64,000 nucleotides of DNA from contig OMVI01000079.1 of NCBI GenBank assembly GCA_900314455.1, positions 1-64,000 of the forward strand, read 5' to 3'. Shown piece by piece: positions 34,167 through 42,980 of this stretch. The DNA is from an uncultured Prevotella sp. Lineage in GTDB: Bacteria; Bacteroidota; Bacteroidia; Bacteroidales; Bacteroidaceae. A program made the position numbers and the translations under genes. Each line of letters starts with the position of its first letter. Position 1 is the stretch's first letter. Under the pieces are notes generated by a model. It worked only from the letters and a program-made list of their open reading frames with translations. It was not told where the DNA came from and made no database searches.

Positions 34167-34328
34167 TTAACGATTTGGCTGCGTAGCTATGGTAGATCGT
34201 TTGACAACGACATCCCAAACTACAGCGCCGTCAATTCGGAAATACTCATGGACAATATAGTTCCGCATTCCCCTTGCCATTTTCCAGGGCGTTTCGGGAT
34301 GCTTGTCAGTGAATTCTTGGGTTAACAT
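34167..34328 (-). pseudogene. HepT-like (HEPN) toxin remnant, C-terminal part
   Basis: A 53-residue frame (ATG complementary to 34326-34328, TAA at 34167) that is too short to stand as a whole gene. It contains HPETPWKMARGMRNYIVHEYF followed by VVWDVV. The segment with R-N-Y-I-V-H matches the RxxxxH ribonuclease motif and the HPEIPW..I.GMRN.LVHdYF signature of HepT/DUF86 proteins. In-frame sequence of the same family (YEYRDLKAAN) continues about 45 nt upstream of the ATG until a stop, so the N-terminal half has been lost. No MntA-type antitoxin gene is next to it. I read it as a decayed MntA-HepT toxin-antitoxin locus. Confidence 0.7.
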
Positions 34329-34405
34329 ATTTGCTGCTTTAAGGTCTCTGTATTCATAAAATAAATTGTTTTCTTTGCAAATTTATGAAAAAAGATCTGT
34401 ACTGC

Positions 34406-34487
34406 CACATTTTATAGTTAAAATTGATACGGAACCATTCTTGCTTTTGTTACTTGCAATTGCAACTTTATAAAACTATACAATGTG
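34406..34487. repeat. Inverted repeat flanking a 54-bp core, upstream of purL
   Basis: cacattttatagtt (34406-34419) and aactatacaatgtg (34474-34487) are inverted copies with two mismatches. Between them is a ttgcaattgcaa palindrome. It could be a small decayed element or a transcript hairpin, close to the HepT remnant. Confidence 0.45.
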
Positions 34488-34510
34488 AAAAAATAAAATT
34501 TGTTTTTTAT

Positions 34511-34541
34511 TTTGTCTTGTGTTCAGTTTGCATTACCTTTG
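34511..34541 (+). promoter_or_regulatory. Promoter of purL
   Basis: TTTG (34511-34514), a 19-bp spacer and TAccTTTG (34534-34541). The start is near 34548, about 28 nt before the ATG. No purine riboswitch-like structure fits in so short a leader. Confidence 0.7.
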
Positions 34542-34575
34542 TATCGGAATATACACCTATTTAAAATAAAACGTT

Positions 34576-37500
34576 ATGATTCTTTTCTTCAAAACTCAGT
34601 CAAAGAGCATCATTGCCACTGAGGTTGACCACAAGTTGTCGGACGCCGAGGTCAGTGAACTGTGCTGGCTCTATGGCGATGCAACATGTCTTACCGACGA
34701 AACGCTAAAGGGCTACTACGTCGGACCACGCCGCGAGATGATTACGCCGTGGAGTACCAATGCCGTGGAGATAACCCAGAACATGGGAATGAAGGGAATT
34801 GCCCGTATTGAGGAGTACTTCCCCGTGGACAGTAAGGATGCCGGCTACGACCCTATGCTGCAACGCATGTACGACGGTTTGGACCAGAAAATCTTCACGG
34901 TAGACCACGAACCGGAGCCTATTAAGCATGTCGACGACATCGAAAAGTACAACGAAGAAGAGGGTCTGGCGCTCTCTGAGGACGAAATCGCCTACCTCCA
35001 CAAGATAGAAAAGGAGAACGGACGCCCGCTAACGGACTCGGAGATATTCGGTTTTGCGCAAATCAACTCCGAACATTGCCGTCACAAGATATTCGGAGGT
35101 AAGTTTATCATCGACGGAAAGGAAATGGAGTCGTCTCTGTTTAATCTCATCAAGAAGACGACTCGTGAGCATCCTAATAAGATATTGTCTGCTTATGCCG
35201 ACAATGTTGCGTTCGCGCAGGGTCCTGTTATCGAGCAATTCGCCCCTGCCGACCAAACTACTTCGGACTATTTCCGCGTTAAGGACATCGAGAGCGTTAT
35301 CTCGTTGAAAGCTGAGACACATAACTTCCCGACAACGGTGGAGCCGTTCAACGGTGCTGCAACTGGTACCGGAGGTGAAATCCGTGACCGTATGGGTGGC
35401 GGAACGGGCTCTTGGCCTATCGCAGGTACGGCCGTTTACATGACAGCATATCCTCGCCTCGATGGCGGTCGCCCATGGGAGGACATTCTGCCGGTGCGCC
35501 AATGGCTCTATCAGACGCCGGAACAGATTCTCATAAAGGCTAGTAACGGTGCCAGTGACTTCGGAAATAAGTTCGGACAACCGCTCATTACGGGTTCGCT
35601 TCTTACTTTCGAACATCAGGAGAACGGAGAGAAATACGCCTACGACAAGGTCATCATGCTTGCCGGTGGCGTCGGTTACGGAACGAAGCGCGACTGTTTG
35701 AAGAAGGAACCGCAGAAGGGCAACAAGGTCGTCGTTGTAGGTGGCGACAACTATCGTATTGGTCTTGGTGGCGGTTCGGTATCCTCTGTTGATACCGGAC
35801 GTTACAGCAATGGTATCGAATTGAATGCCGTTCAGCGTGCAAACCCTGAGATGCAGAAGCGTGCTTACAACCTTGTTCGCGCCTTGACGGAGGAAGATAA
35901 CAATCCGGTTGTGTCTATCCACGACCATGGTTCGGCAGGTCACTTGAACTGTTTGAGTGAGCTTGTGGGTGAATGCGGTGGTGAAATCGACATGACGAAA
36001 CTGCCCATCGGTGACAAGACGTTGAGTGCTAAAGAGATTATCGCCAACGAATCGCAGGAACGCATGGGCTTGCTCATCGACGAGAAGCATCTCGAGCGTG
36101 TGGAGAAGATTGCAGCCCGCGAGCGTGCTCCGATGTATGTTGTTGGCGAAACGACCGGCGATGCCCACTTCTCTTTTGTACAGGGAGATGGCAAGAAACC
36201 GTTCGACCTCGACGTAGCGCAGATGTTCGGTCACACACCGAAGACCGTTATGAAGGACGAAACTGTCGAGCGCCATTACAAGAATGTAGAATACGACCCT
36301 AAGAAGGTACAAGAATATCTTAACAATGTACTGCAACTCGAGGCTGTCGCTTGTAAGGATTGGTTGACTAACAAGGTCGACCGCTCCGTCACGGGTAAGG
36401 TCGCACGTCAGCAATGCCAAGGTCAGATACAGCTGCCGCTCAGCGACTGTGGTGTCGTAGCACTCGACTACCGTGGCCATACAGGTATAGCAACGGCACT
36501 GGGACATGCTCCTCAGGCTGGACTTGCTAATCCTCAGGCAGGCTCCGTGCTGTCGGTTGCCGAGTCATTGACCAACATCGTGTGGGCTCCACTTGCCGAC
36601 GGAATGAAGAGTCTTTCGCTTTCAGCCAACTGGATGTGGCCGTGCCGCAGTCAGAAAGGTGAGGATGCCCGTCTCTATGCAGCTGTAAAGGCACTGTCCG
36701 ACTTCTGCTGTGAAATTGGCGTTAACGTCCCGACCGGTAAGGATTCGCTGTCTTTGAGCCAGCAGTATCCTAACGGTGAGAAGATAATTTCTCCGGGAAC
36801 TGTCATCGTAACATCAGGTGGCGAGGTCAGCGACGTACGTAAAGTAGTTTCTCCGGTCGTCGTCAACGACAAGAACTCTAGCCTTTACCATATCGATTTC
36901 AGCTTCGACGAGCAGCGTCTCGGCGGTTCTGCATTCGCTCAGAGCCTCAACCGAGTCGGCGATGACGTTCCGACGGTTAAGAATCCTGACTATTTCGTCA
37001 GCTGTTTCAATGCAATTCAGGAGCTTGTCAACCGCGGTTGGATTATGGCAGGTCACGATATATCAGCCGGCGGACTTATAACGACTCTCCTCGAAATGTG
37101 TTTCGCAAACGTGAAGGGTGGTCTCAACATCAACCTTCATGACCTTCAGAGTGACGATATAGTAAAGACGCTGTTCGCAGAGAACCCTGGCGTCGTCATT
37201 CAGGTAAGCGATGAGCACAAGGCAGAGCTTAAGAAGTTCCTCGAGGATGAAGGTATTGGGTACGCAAAGATTGGCTATCCTGTTCCGAACAGCCGTGAGA
37301 TAAATGTCAAGAACGGCGAAGAAGAGTACACTTTCGATATAAACGCACTGCGCGACGTATGGTATAAGACCTCATATCTTCTCGATCAGAAGCAGAGTAT
37401 GAACGGAATGGCACGCAAGCGCTTCCTCAACTACAAGAAGCAACCTCTCGAAATGAAGTTCCATTCTACATTCCGCGGAACTCTGAAGAGCTACGGCATC

Positions 37501-38280
37501 AGTGCCGACCGTCGCAAGCCGACTGGCATAAAGGCTGCCATCATCCGTGAGAAGGGAACCAACGGTGAGCGTGAAATGGCTTATAGCCTTTATCTTGCGG
37601 GCTTCGACGTGAAGGATGTGATGATGACCGACCTCATCAGCGGACGTGAGACACTTGAGGATATCAACATGATAGTATTCTGCGGTGGCTTCTCCAACTC
37701 CGACGTACTTGGCTCCGCAAAGGGCTGGGCAGGTGCTTTCCTCTATAATCCGAAGGCAAAGGAAGCCCTCGAAAAGTTCTATAGCCGTGAGGATACATTG
37801 AGTCTTGGCATCTGTAACGGTTGCCAGTTGATGGTGGAGCTGAACCTTATCAATCCTCATCACAAGCATCGCGCACACCTGACACACAATGTGAGCCGCA
37901 AGTTTGAGTCGTCTTTCCTCGGCGTTACTATTCCGCGGAACAACAGCGTTATGTTCGGGTCACTCAGCGGGGACAAACTTGGACTCTGGGTAGCACACGG
38001 CGAGGGCCGCTTCTATCTGCCGGAGCCTGAGGATCATTATAATATTGTAGCTAAATACAACTACGCTGAGTATCCTGGTAACCCTAATGGCTCCGATTAT
38101 AACGTAGCCGGTATATGCTCGGATGACGGTCGTCACCTTGCTATGATGCCTCACCTGGAACGCGCTATCTTCCCTTGGCAGCAGGCATGGTACCCTGAGG
38201 ACCGCCGCAACGACGAGGTTACACCTTGGATTGAGGCGTTCGTCAATGCCCGTAAGTGGATTGAGCAGACGCAGAGATAA
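34576..38280 (+). CDS. purL: Phosphoribosylformylglycinamidine synthase (large single-chain PurL)
   Basis: A 1234-residue enzyme for the fourth step of purine synthesis, turning FGAR to FGAM with glutamine and ATP. It is the single-chain form, as in Escherichia coli (about 1295 residues): an N-terminal PurS-like part, a linker (about 150-210), two AIRS-like halves (IKAETHNFPTTVEPFNGAATGTGG near 240; GHDISAGGL near 830) and a C-terminal class I glutamine amidotransferase. The last domain has the nucleophile loop LGICNGCQLM (near 1079) and the His/Glu end HGEGRF. Monocistronic; a REP-like element follows the stop by 10 bp. Confidence 0.97.
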   Translation: MILFFKTQSKSIIATEVDHKLSDAEVSELCWLYGDATCLTDETLKGYYVGPRREMITPWSTNAVEITQNMGMKGIARIEEYFPVDSKDAGYDPMLQRMYDGLDQKIFTVDHEPEPIKHVDDIEKYNEEEGLALSEDEIAYLHKIEKENGRPLTDSEIFGFAQINSEHCRHKIFGGKFIIDGKEMESSLFNLIKKTTREHPNKILSAYADNVAFAQGPVIEQFAPADQTTSDYFRVKDIESVISLKAETHNFPTTVEPFNGAATGTGGEIRDRMGGGTGSWPIAGTAVYMTAYPRLDGGRPWEDILPVRQWLYQTPEQILIKASNGASDFGNKFGQPLITGSLLTFEHQENGEKYAYDKVIMLAGGVGYGTKRDCLKKEPQKGNKVVVVGGDNYRIGLGGGSVSSVDTGRYSNGIELNAVQRANPEMQKRAYNLVRALTEEDNNPVVSIHDHGSAGHLNCLSELVGECGGEIDMTKLPIGDKTLSAKEIIANESQERMGLLIDEKHLERVEKIAARERAPMYVVGETTGDAHFSFVQGDGKKPFDLDVAQMFGHTPKTVMKDETVERHYKNVEYDPKKVQEYLNNVLQLEAVACKDWLTNKVDRSVTGKVARQQCQGQIQLPLSDCGVVALDYRGHTGIATALGHAPQAGLANPQAGSVLSVAESLTNIVWAPLADGMKSLSLSANWMWPCRSQKGEDARLYAAVKALSDFCCEIGVNVPTGKDSLSLSQQYPNGEKIISPGTVIVTSGGEVSDVRKVVSPVVVNDKNSSLYHIDFSFDEQRLGGSAFAQSLNRVGDDVPTVKNPDYFVSCFNAIQELVNRGWIMAGHDISAGGLITTLLEMCFANVKGGLNINLHDLQSDDIVKTLFAENPGVVIQVSDEHKAELKKFLEDEGIGYAKIGYPVPNSREINVKNGEEEYTFDINALRDVWYKTSYLLDQKQSMNGMARKRFLNYKKQPLEMKFHSTFRGTLKSYGISADRRKPTGIKAAIIREKGTNGEREMAYSLYLAGFDVKDVMMTDLISGRETLEDINMIVFCGGFSNSDVLGSAKGWAGAFLYNPKAKEALEKFYSREDTLSLGICNGCQLMVELNLINPHHKHRAHLTHNVSRKFESSFLGVTIPRNNSVMFGSLSGDKLGLWVAHGEGRFYLPEPEDHYNIVAKYNYAEYPGNPNGSDYNVAGICSDDGRHLAMMPHLERAIFPWQQAWYPEDRRNDEVTPWIEAFVNARKWIEQTQR

Positions 38281-38290
38281 AAAATTTTGA

Positions 38291-38324
38291 AGCCTCCCCC
38301 AAGCCCCTCCGAAAGGAGGGGTTG
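38291..38324 (+). repeat. REP-like palindromic element B, after the purL stop
   Basis: Reads AGCCTCCCCCAAG then the palindrome CCCCTCCGAAAGGAGGGG, starting 10 bp after the purL TAA. It is an inverted partner of element C at 38491. Confidence 0.82.
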
Positions 38325-38419
38325 TTAAATACCGAAAGCCTGTTTGAGCCATATTGCTATCTTAGATTTTGGCTATTGTACTTGAAAGTAAAACATTTAT
38401 GTGAATAAAAATCAAATAG

Positions 38420-39040
38420 ATGGCTTTGAAAAGTAATCAAGTAAATACAGAGAACGACAAGAATATCATTACTTCACAGCATGAAAAGGACAACCCCTCC
38501 ATTCGGAGGGGCTTGGGGAGGCTTTTCCTTACTTTCTTCAAAATCGGCGCATTCACCCTTGGCGGTGGCTATGCAATGATACCGATTATCGAAAGCGAGG
38601 TGGTCAAAAAGAACAAATGGATTGACGCTATGACGTTCACCGACCTCATAGCCGTGGCACAAACGTGTCCCGGAGTGTTTGCGGCGAACATCAGTATCTT
38701 CATCGGCTACAAGCTGCGGAAGACCAAAGGCGCAATAGTAACTTGTCTCGGCACATGCCTTCCGTCGTTTTTGATAATCCTGATAATAGCCATGTTCTTC
38801 CACAGATTTATCGATATACCGTGGATTGCAGCAATGTTCCGCGGCATACGTCCTGCTGTTGTAGCCCTGATAGCTGTTCCTACGTTCAACATGGCGCGTC
38901 GGACGGGTATCAACTTACGCAATGCATGGATACCGATAGTGTCCGCTTTGCTTATCTGGCTTTGCGGAGTGAACCCTATTTGGATTATAATTGCAGCCGG
39001 TTTGGGAGGCTATCTATATGGTAAAATTGTAAAGGCATGA
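38420..39040 (+). CDS. Chromate-transporter-family membrane protein, N-half subunit
   Basis: A 206-residue inner-membrane protein of the CHR family, here the short-chain type. Two such proteins replace one two-domain ChrA and probably form a heterodimer. The domain begins at about residue 35 (LFLTFFKIGAFTLGGGYAMIPIIE), with the conserved LGGGYAM and the PGVFAANISIFIGY segment. The first 34 residues are unusual: residues 24-36 (DNPSIRRGLGRLF) are encoded by a copy of the REP-like element. A TTG within it (38513) could be an alternative start. It overlaps the partner gene by 4 bp. Chromate export is the family name; the natural substrate is uncertain. Confidence 0.85.
   Translation: MALKSNQVNTENDKNIITSQHEKDNPSIRRGLGRLFLTFFKIGAFTLGGGYAMIPIIESEVVKKNKWIDAMTFTDLIAVAQTCPGVFAANISIFIGYKLRKTKGAIVTCLGTCLPSFLIILIIAMFFHRFIDIPWIAAMFRGIRPAVVALIAVPTFNMARRTGINLRNAWIPIVSALLIWLCGVNPIWIIIAAGLGGYLYGKIVKA
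38491..38526 (+). repeat. REP-like palindromic element C, inside a coding sequence
   Basis: CAACCCCTCC.TTCGGAGGGG followed by CTTGGGGAGGCTTTT. This is the reverse complement of element B with few changes, read in frame as part of the chromate transporter. B and C form an inverted pair about 166 bp apart. Confidence 0.85.
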
Positions 39041-39636
39041 TATTCTTACAACTCTTTTATACATTCTTTCTTATAGGACTGTTCGGTTTCGGAGGCGGTT
39101 ACGGAATGCTGTCGCTTATCCAAACCGAAACCGTTGTGCATTACCATTGGCTTACAACGGCAGAGTTTACGAATATTGTGGCTATTAGTCAGATGACACC
39201 GGGGCCCGTTGGCATCAACTCTGCTACCTATTGCGGTTACACAGCCACAGTGAAAGCTGCTCATGCGGCCGGCTATACCGGTGCTGCCGCTGACGCTTTC
39301 GGAGTCCTTGGCAGTGCTTCGTCAACCTTTGCGCTTGTACTTCCGTCGCTGATACTTATGATTCTTATCAGCAAAATGTTCATGAAGTACATGGATACAC
39401 CCGTCGTTAAATCGATATTCTCAGGCTTACGACCAGCCGTCGTAGGTCTTTTGGCAGCAGCAACACTGTTGCTTTGCAACGGAGACAACTTCTCCACCCC
39501 TGACATTAACATGTGGCAATTCATTGTTAGTGTCTTTCTCTTTGCCGCAACCTTCGCCGGTACGATGTGGTTGAAGGTTAATCCAATCAAAATGATATGT
39601 TATGCCGCAATCGCCGGATTAGTTTTGCTGTATTAA
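39037..39636 (+). CDS. Chromate-transporter-family membrane protein, C-half subunit
   Basis: A 199-residue partner of the preceding gene, overlapping it by 4 bp (ATGA). The N-terminus has FLIGLFGFGGGYGMLSLIQ and later QMTPGPVGINSATYCGY, the second-half versions of the CHR motifs. Five to six membrane helices are predicted. The stop is only 19 bp before the convergent pullulanase stop. Confidence 0.87.
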   Translation: MIFLQLFYTFFLIGLFGFGGGYGMLSLIQTETVVHYHWLTTAEFTNIVAISQMTPGPVGINSATYCGYTATVKAAHAAGYTGAAADAFGVLGSASSTFALVLPSLILMILISKMFMKYMDTPVVKSIFSGLRPAVVGLLAAATLLLCNGDNFSTPDINMWQFIVSVFLFAATFAGTMWLKVNPIKMICYAAIAGLVLLY

Positions 39637-39657
39637 AATGACGCGAACAGAGTGCTG

Positions 39658-41562
39658 TTAGTCGTGCAGCACGCGTATTGAACGTCCGTCCATGCGCAGC
39701 AGATGACCCTCGAGAACGTCCTGGCGGTTGGAGTCGAAGCCTTCCATACTGCCCACCTTGTACCACGTTCCCTGTGGAATTTCAACCACCTGATCCTTCT
39801 CGCTGGCGTTGATGCAGACTAAAATATTGTTCCAATTGTCGCCGCCGGCATGGTCCTTGAGCATGAATGTTACCATACAGTCTTTCGAAGGAAGGAACTC
39901 CAGATGCTTTCTTACCTCATCGGCATTACCCATACGGAATGCCGGATGCTCCGCGCGGAAGTGCAGAAGCTCAGAATAGAACTTGAAAACATCAGGATAT
40001 TTGTACAGGTTCGACCAGTTTATGGCGTTGATTTTGTCCGATGAGTTGAATGAATTGTGCACGCCCTGCTTCGTGCGGAGAGCCTCCTCGCCGCTGAGCA
40101 TGAACGGAACGCCCTGCGAAAGGAATACCACCGTCTGCGCAATCTTGTCCAACCGTATCAGCTCGTCTGTACTTATGCCGGGCAGCTCGGTACGAAGTCT
40201 GTCCACGAGGCACATGTCGTCGTGGCAACTCACGTAGCTAATCATCTGCGTCGGCTCGTCTGCCCACGGCTCCTTCGTATAGTTCACCTTCGAATAATCT
40301 ACCTGCGGATGTGCTATCATACCCGCAATGCCAGCCTTGATGCTTTCCTCCGAGCCCGGAATACCCGCAAGGAACGCACCCTTATGGTCGTCGGAGAACG
40401 GACCGCGGAGTGCATCGCGAATTTCATCGGAGAAGGCTGCGATGCCCGGCATCTCCTTTATGTTCGCCTTGACGGCAAGCTGCTCGGTCGGCAGCGCGCA
40501 CTGTCCGGCACTCCAACCTTCCCCATAAACGAATATTTGAGGGTCAATCTCGTTGAGGCGCTTGCGTATCAGGTTCATCGTCTCAATGTCGTGAACACCC
40601 ATAAGGTCGACACGGAAACCATCGATGTGGTACTCCTGTGCCCAGTAAGCCATGCTTTCAATCATGAACTCACGCATAAGCGGTTTCTCCGATGCAGTCT
40701 CATTGCCGCAGCCGGAGCCGTTGCTGGGCTTGCCATCTGCCGTATAGCGATAGAAAGCGCCGGGGAATGTACGTTCAAAGTTACTGTTTTTCAAGTCGAA
40801 GGTATGATTGTAGACGACATCCATTATGACACGGATACCGTTCTCGTGCAGTTTCTCAATCATAGTCTTAAACTCGAAGATGCGTCTTGTGGGCACCGAC
40901 GGGTCGTAACTGTAGCTTCCCTCCGGCACGTTGTAGTTCAGCGGGTCGTAGCCCCAATTGTATTGCGGCTCCTCGAGGCGGTTCTCGTTGACAGAAGCGA
41001 AGTCGAACGATGGCAGAACGTGCACCGCATTGACACCAAGTTCTTTCAGATGTTCGATGGCACGCTTCTCCGTCAGGCACAGAAACTTACCTTTGTTGAC
41101 CAGTCGCGAACTGTTGTCCATCGAGAAATCGCGGTAGTGAAGCTCATAAATCATAAGGTCGGCAGGCGACTTGGTAGGTACACGCGTGTCAGTCTCCCAT
41201 CCTACGGGGTTCGTATCTTTCAAATCGATGACGGCGCCGCGCTTTCCGTTGCGTCCGACAGCCTTCGCAAAGACTCCCGGAGTTTCCCCCTTGCCGATGT
41301 CGAAGGTGTAGAACTTGCCCTTGAGGTTGCCCCTCACGGTCTTCGTCCACACATCCTTGCCGGCAGGGTCCATCTTGTATGTCTTGTAACGAGTGTCGCC
41401 CTGTCCCGATTTGTACAGGTACAGCTTCGGACGCTTTGGAGAATTGAGTTTGAATACAGTATGTTTCGGACTGTATTCAACTTCGTTGAACATATTTTGA
41501 GCATTTGCCTGCAAAGAACTTGCTATCATTATAATTCCTAAAATAAGACTCCTGAACTTCAT
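39658..41562 (-). CDS. Secreted type I pullulanase (GH13)
   Basis: A 634-residue exported debranching enzyme for alpha-1,6 links in pullulan, glycogen or amylopectin. A signal peptide (to about residue 22, LQANAQ) precedes a short N-terminal beta domain (about 25-130). The GH13 barrel has the type I pullulanase signature YNWGYDP (201-207), the nucleophile Asp 319 in GFRVDLMG, the acid/base Glu 348 in YGEGW, and His 447-Asp 448 in SCHDD. A C-terminal beta domain ends the protein. It lacks the large N-terminal carbohydrate-binding modules of longer pullulanases. No starch-type susCD pair is adjacent. A minus-7 box lies at 41605-41612. Confidence 0.92.
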   Translation of the reverse strand: MKFRSLILGIIMIASSLQANAQNMFNEVEYSPKHTVFKLNSPKRPKLYLYKSGQGDTRYKTYKMDPAGKDVWTKTVRGNLKGKFYTFDIGKGETPGVFAKAVGRNGKRGAVIDLKDTNPVGWETDTRVPTKSPADLMIYELHYRDFSMDNSSRLVNKGKFLCLTEKRAIEHLKELGVNAVHVLPSFDFASVNENRLEEPQYNWGYDPLNYNVPEGSYSYDPSVPTRRIFEFKTMIEKLHENGIRVIMDVVYNHTFDLKNSNFERTFPGAFYRYTADGKPSNGSGCGNETASEKPLMREFMIESMAYWAQEYHIDGFRVDLMGVHDIETMNLIRKRLNEIDPQIFVYGEGWSAGQCALPTEQLAVKANIKEMPGIAAFSDEIRDALRGPFSDDHKGAFLAGIPGSEESIKAGIAGMIAHPQVDYSKVNYTKEPWADEPTQMISYVSCHDDMCLVDRLRTELPGISTDELIRLDKIAQTVVFLSQGVPFMLSGEEALRTKQGVHNSFNSSDKINAINWSNLYKYPDVFKFYSELLHFRAEHPAFRMGNADEVRKHLEFLPSKDCMVTFMLKDHAGGDNWNNILVCINASEKDQVVEIPQGTWYKVGSMEGFDSNRQDVLEGHLLRMDGRSIRVLHD

Positions 41563-41604
41563 CTTTATTCGCTTTTAATGCAATATATGCCGCAATTTGT
41601 GGTG

Positions 41605-41612
41605 CAAAGGTA
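41605..41612 (-). promoter_or_regulatory. Minus-7 box of the pullulanase gene
   Basis: On the minus strand TAccTTTG, 43 bp before the ATG. No TTTG at the usual upstream distance, which could mean dependence on an activator. Confidence 0.45.
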
Positions 41613-41705
41613 ATAAAAAAAATCTTTTATTGTCCGTTATTAACTGATAATCACTAAACTTTACAGTTTTTGTATCGTCACTAAATGAAACAAAAAGTAA
41701 AAAAA

Positions 41706-42092
41706 ATGAATTTGAAAAGGGAAAAGATAGCGATATTGTCATTATTCGTTGCCTTCGGCATGTCTCCGGTTTTTGCTCAGCATGTAACAATTGACAAATT
41801 GCGTCCGCAGGTCTGTGGCAGTCATTACGGTTGCTGCCAGCGTGCCGACAGTTGCGTAACTCCGCAGGACGTGAGCCCTTCCACGCTTATAATATATTAT
41901 GAGAAGTCGAACAAACGAATACTGAAGGCTGCCAAAAAGATAGGTGCCGAGGTCGTCTACACCTACCAGAACTTCAACGCTGTTGCCCTCCGCAAGCCTG
42001 ACACTTGGTCGCTGGAGCGCACGAAGGCGTACTTTGAGCACGTCAAGGGTGTCCTGCAGGTCAGCTATGACCAGGTTTATCATATTGACTAA
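41706..42092 (+). CDS. Small secreted protein with inhibitor-I9/propeptide-like domain
   Basis: A 128-residue exported protein. The signal peptide is MNLKREKIAILSLFVAFGMSPVFAQ; an ATG at 41685 would add 7 residues. A short cysteine-rich segment follows (CGSHYGCCQRADSC, four cysteines). The last 70 residues (LIIYYEKSNKRILKAAKKIGAEVVYTYQNFNAVAL..GVLQVSYDQVYH) have the order of a subtilisin propeptide/I9 inhibitor fold: a first strand, a helix, AEVVYTYQNFNAVA, a second helix, then GVLQVSYDQ. No peptidase is encoded next to it. A stand-alone protease inhibitor or chaperone is inference. Confidence 0.55.
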   Translation: MNLKREKIAILSLFVAFGMSPVFAQHVTIDKLRPQVCGSHYGCCQRADSCVTPQDVSPSTLIIYYEKSNKRILKAAKKIGAEVVYTYQNFNAVALRKPDTWSLERTKAYFEHVKGVLQVSYDQVYHID

Positions 42093-42105
42093 CGTGAAAT
42101 ACACT

Positions 42106-42124
42106 GAGGGGCTTGGGTGGGCTT
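42106..42124 (-). repeat. REP-like half element K, after the radC stop
   Basis: GAGGGGCTTGGGTGGGCTTT on the plus strand, the right half of the REP-like unit without the palindrome's left arm, 9 bp beyond the radC stop. Confidence 0.6.
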
Positions 42125-42133
42125 TATCTTGTT

Positions 42134-42811
42134 TCACAGCCTTCCCTTCTCTCTATAGCTGTAATACGCCCCGTCGCACACAATGACGTGGTCGAGAAAG
42201 TATATCCGCATGATGTCGCAAGCTTTGCGGACACGCTCCGTCAGTTTGTCGTCGAGGCGGCTCGGAGTGTTGTTGCCACTCGGATGGTTATGGCATAGCG
42301 CAAGGATTGTGGCGTTGACGAGCAGTGCCTCCTTCATTATTACACGTACGTCGACGGCCGTTTCCGTTATGCCCCCATGACTTATCCGTACCGGTTTGAT
42401 GAGTTTGAAGTTTTGGTTCATTAGCAGTATCCACGCTTCCTCTACATCCAAGTCCTGCATTTTCGGGTGCATGAAGTTGTAGATTGCCGTCGCCGAGCCT
42501 AAGTCTTGCCGTTGCTCAGCGGTCGATGCGGCACGCCGCTTGCCCAGTTCGCACGCCGCAATGATTGTGATAGCTTTCGCCGGACCCATTCCGTGGTACT
42601 GCTCTAAATCATGGATAGACATCTTGCCGAGAGTGTTCAGATTGTTGTTGCAATCGCGTAGTATGTCTTTCATCAGGTCGACGGCACTCTGCTTTGTCGA
42701 GCCGGAGCCGATGAGGATGGCAAGCAGTTCAGCGTTGCTGAGTGCGGCGGCGCCCAGTCTCTCAAGTTTCTCGCGTGGTCGGTCTTCTATTGACCATTCG
42801 TTTATGTTCAT
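42134..42811 (-). CDS. radC: RadC/JAB-domain protein
   Basis: A 225-residue RadC-family protein. The ATG at 42811 is chosen because MNINEWSIEDRPREKLERLGAAALSNAELLAIL is the usual RadC start; a longer frame from 42898 has no family sequence. A helix-hairpin-helix-like N-terminal half (MGPAKAITIIAACELGKR) is followed by the JAB metallo-fold with HNHPSGNNTPSRLDD, the H-x-H-x7-S-x2-D zinc pattern. The name comes from an old DNA-repair link that is not supported for most members. Its function is uncertain. Confidence 0.92.
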   Translation of the reverse strand: MNINEWSIEDRPREKLERLGAAALSNAELLAILIGSGSTKQSAVDLMKDILRDCNNNLNTLGKMSIHDLEQYHGMGPAKAITIIAACELGKRRAASTAEQRQDLGSATAIYNFMHPKMQDLDVEEAWILLMNQNFKLIKPVRISHGGITETAVDVRVIMKEALLVNATILALCHNHPSGNNTPSRLDDKLTERVRKACDIMRIYFLDHVIVCDGAYYSYREKGRL

Positions 42812-42891
42812 AGTGTGATGTAAGTTTATAGTTATTGTTGTGTTGTAGTCAGCTCGTTCCTGCCATCCCTTTATTTGGACAGAATGACATA

Positions 42892-42928
42892 ATGGCAAAA
42901 AATATACCTGTCAATGGTATAATTGCCA
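42892..42928. repeat. Imperfect hairpin upstream of radC
   Basis: tggcaa....tatacc (from 42893) pairs with ggtata..ttgcca (to 42928) around a 7-nt loop. The segment just before it shares the 12-mer gacagaatgaca (42878-42889) with the spacer before element A (29704-29715). Confidence 0.4.
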
Positions 42929-42943
42929 CAAATCAATTTTTCA

Positions 42944-42978
42944 TCTCCCCTCCTTCGGAGGGGGTGGGGGAGGCTTTT
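42944..42978 (-). repeat. REP-like palindromic element D, after a glycosyltransferase stop
   Basis: On the minus strand AAAAGCCTCCCCCAC then the palindrome CCCCTCCGAAGGAGGGG, starting 2-3 bases after the TAA of the gene at 42981. Confidence 0.82.
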
Positions 42979-42980
42979 AA

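Noticed and set aside
35029..36507. 492-residue open frame opposite purL
   Set aside because: Antisense shadow of a confident PurL gene, with Val/Leu/Arg-rich composition typical of codon-bias shadows.
40057..41541. 494-residue open frame opposite the pullulanase gene
   Set aside because: It is the antisense shadow of a gene with all GH13 catalytic motifs; its translation has no recognisable domain and it begins outside any promoter.
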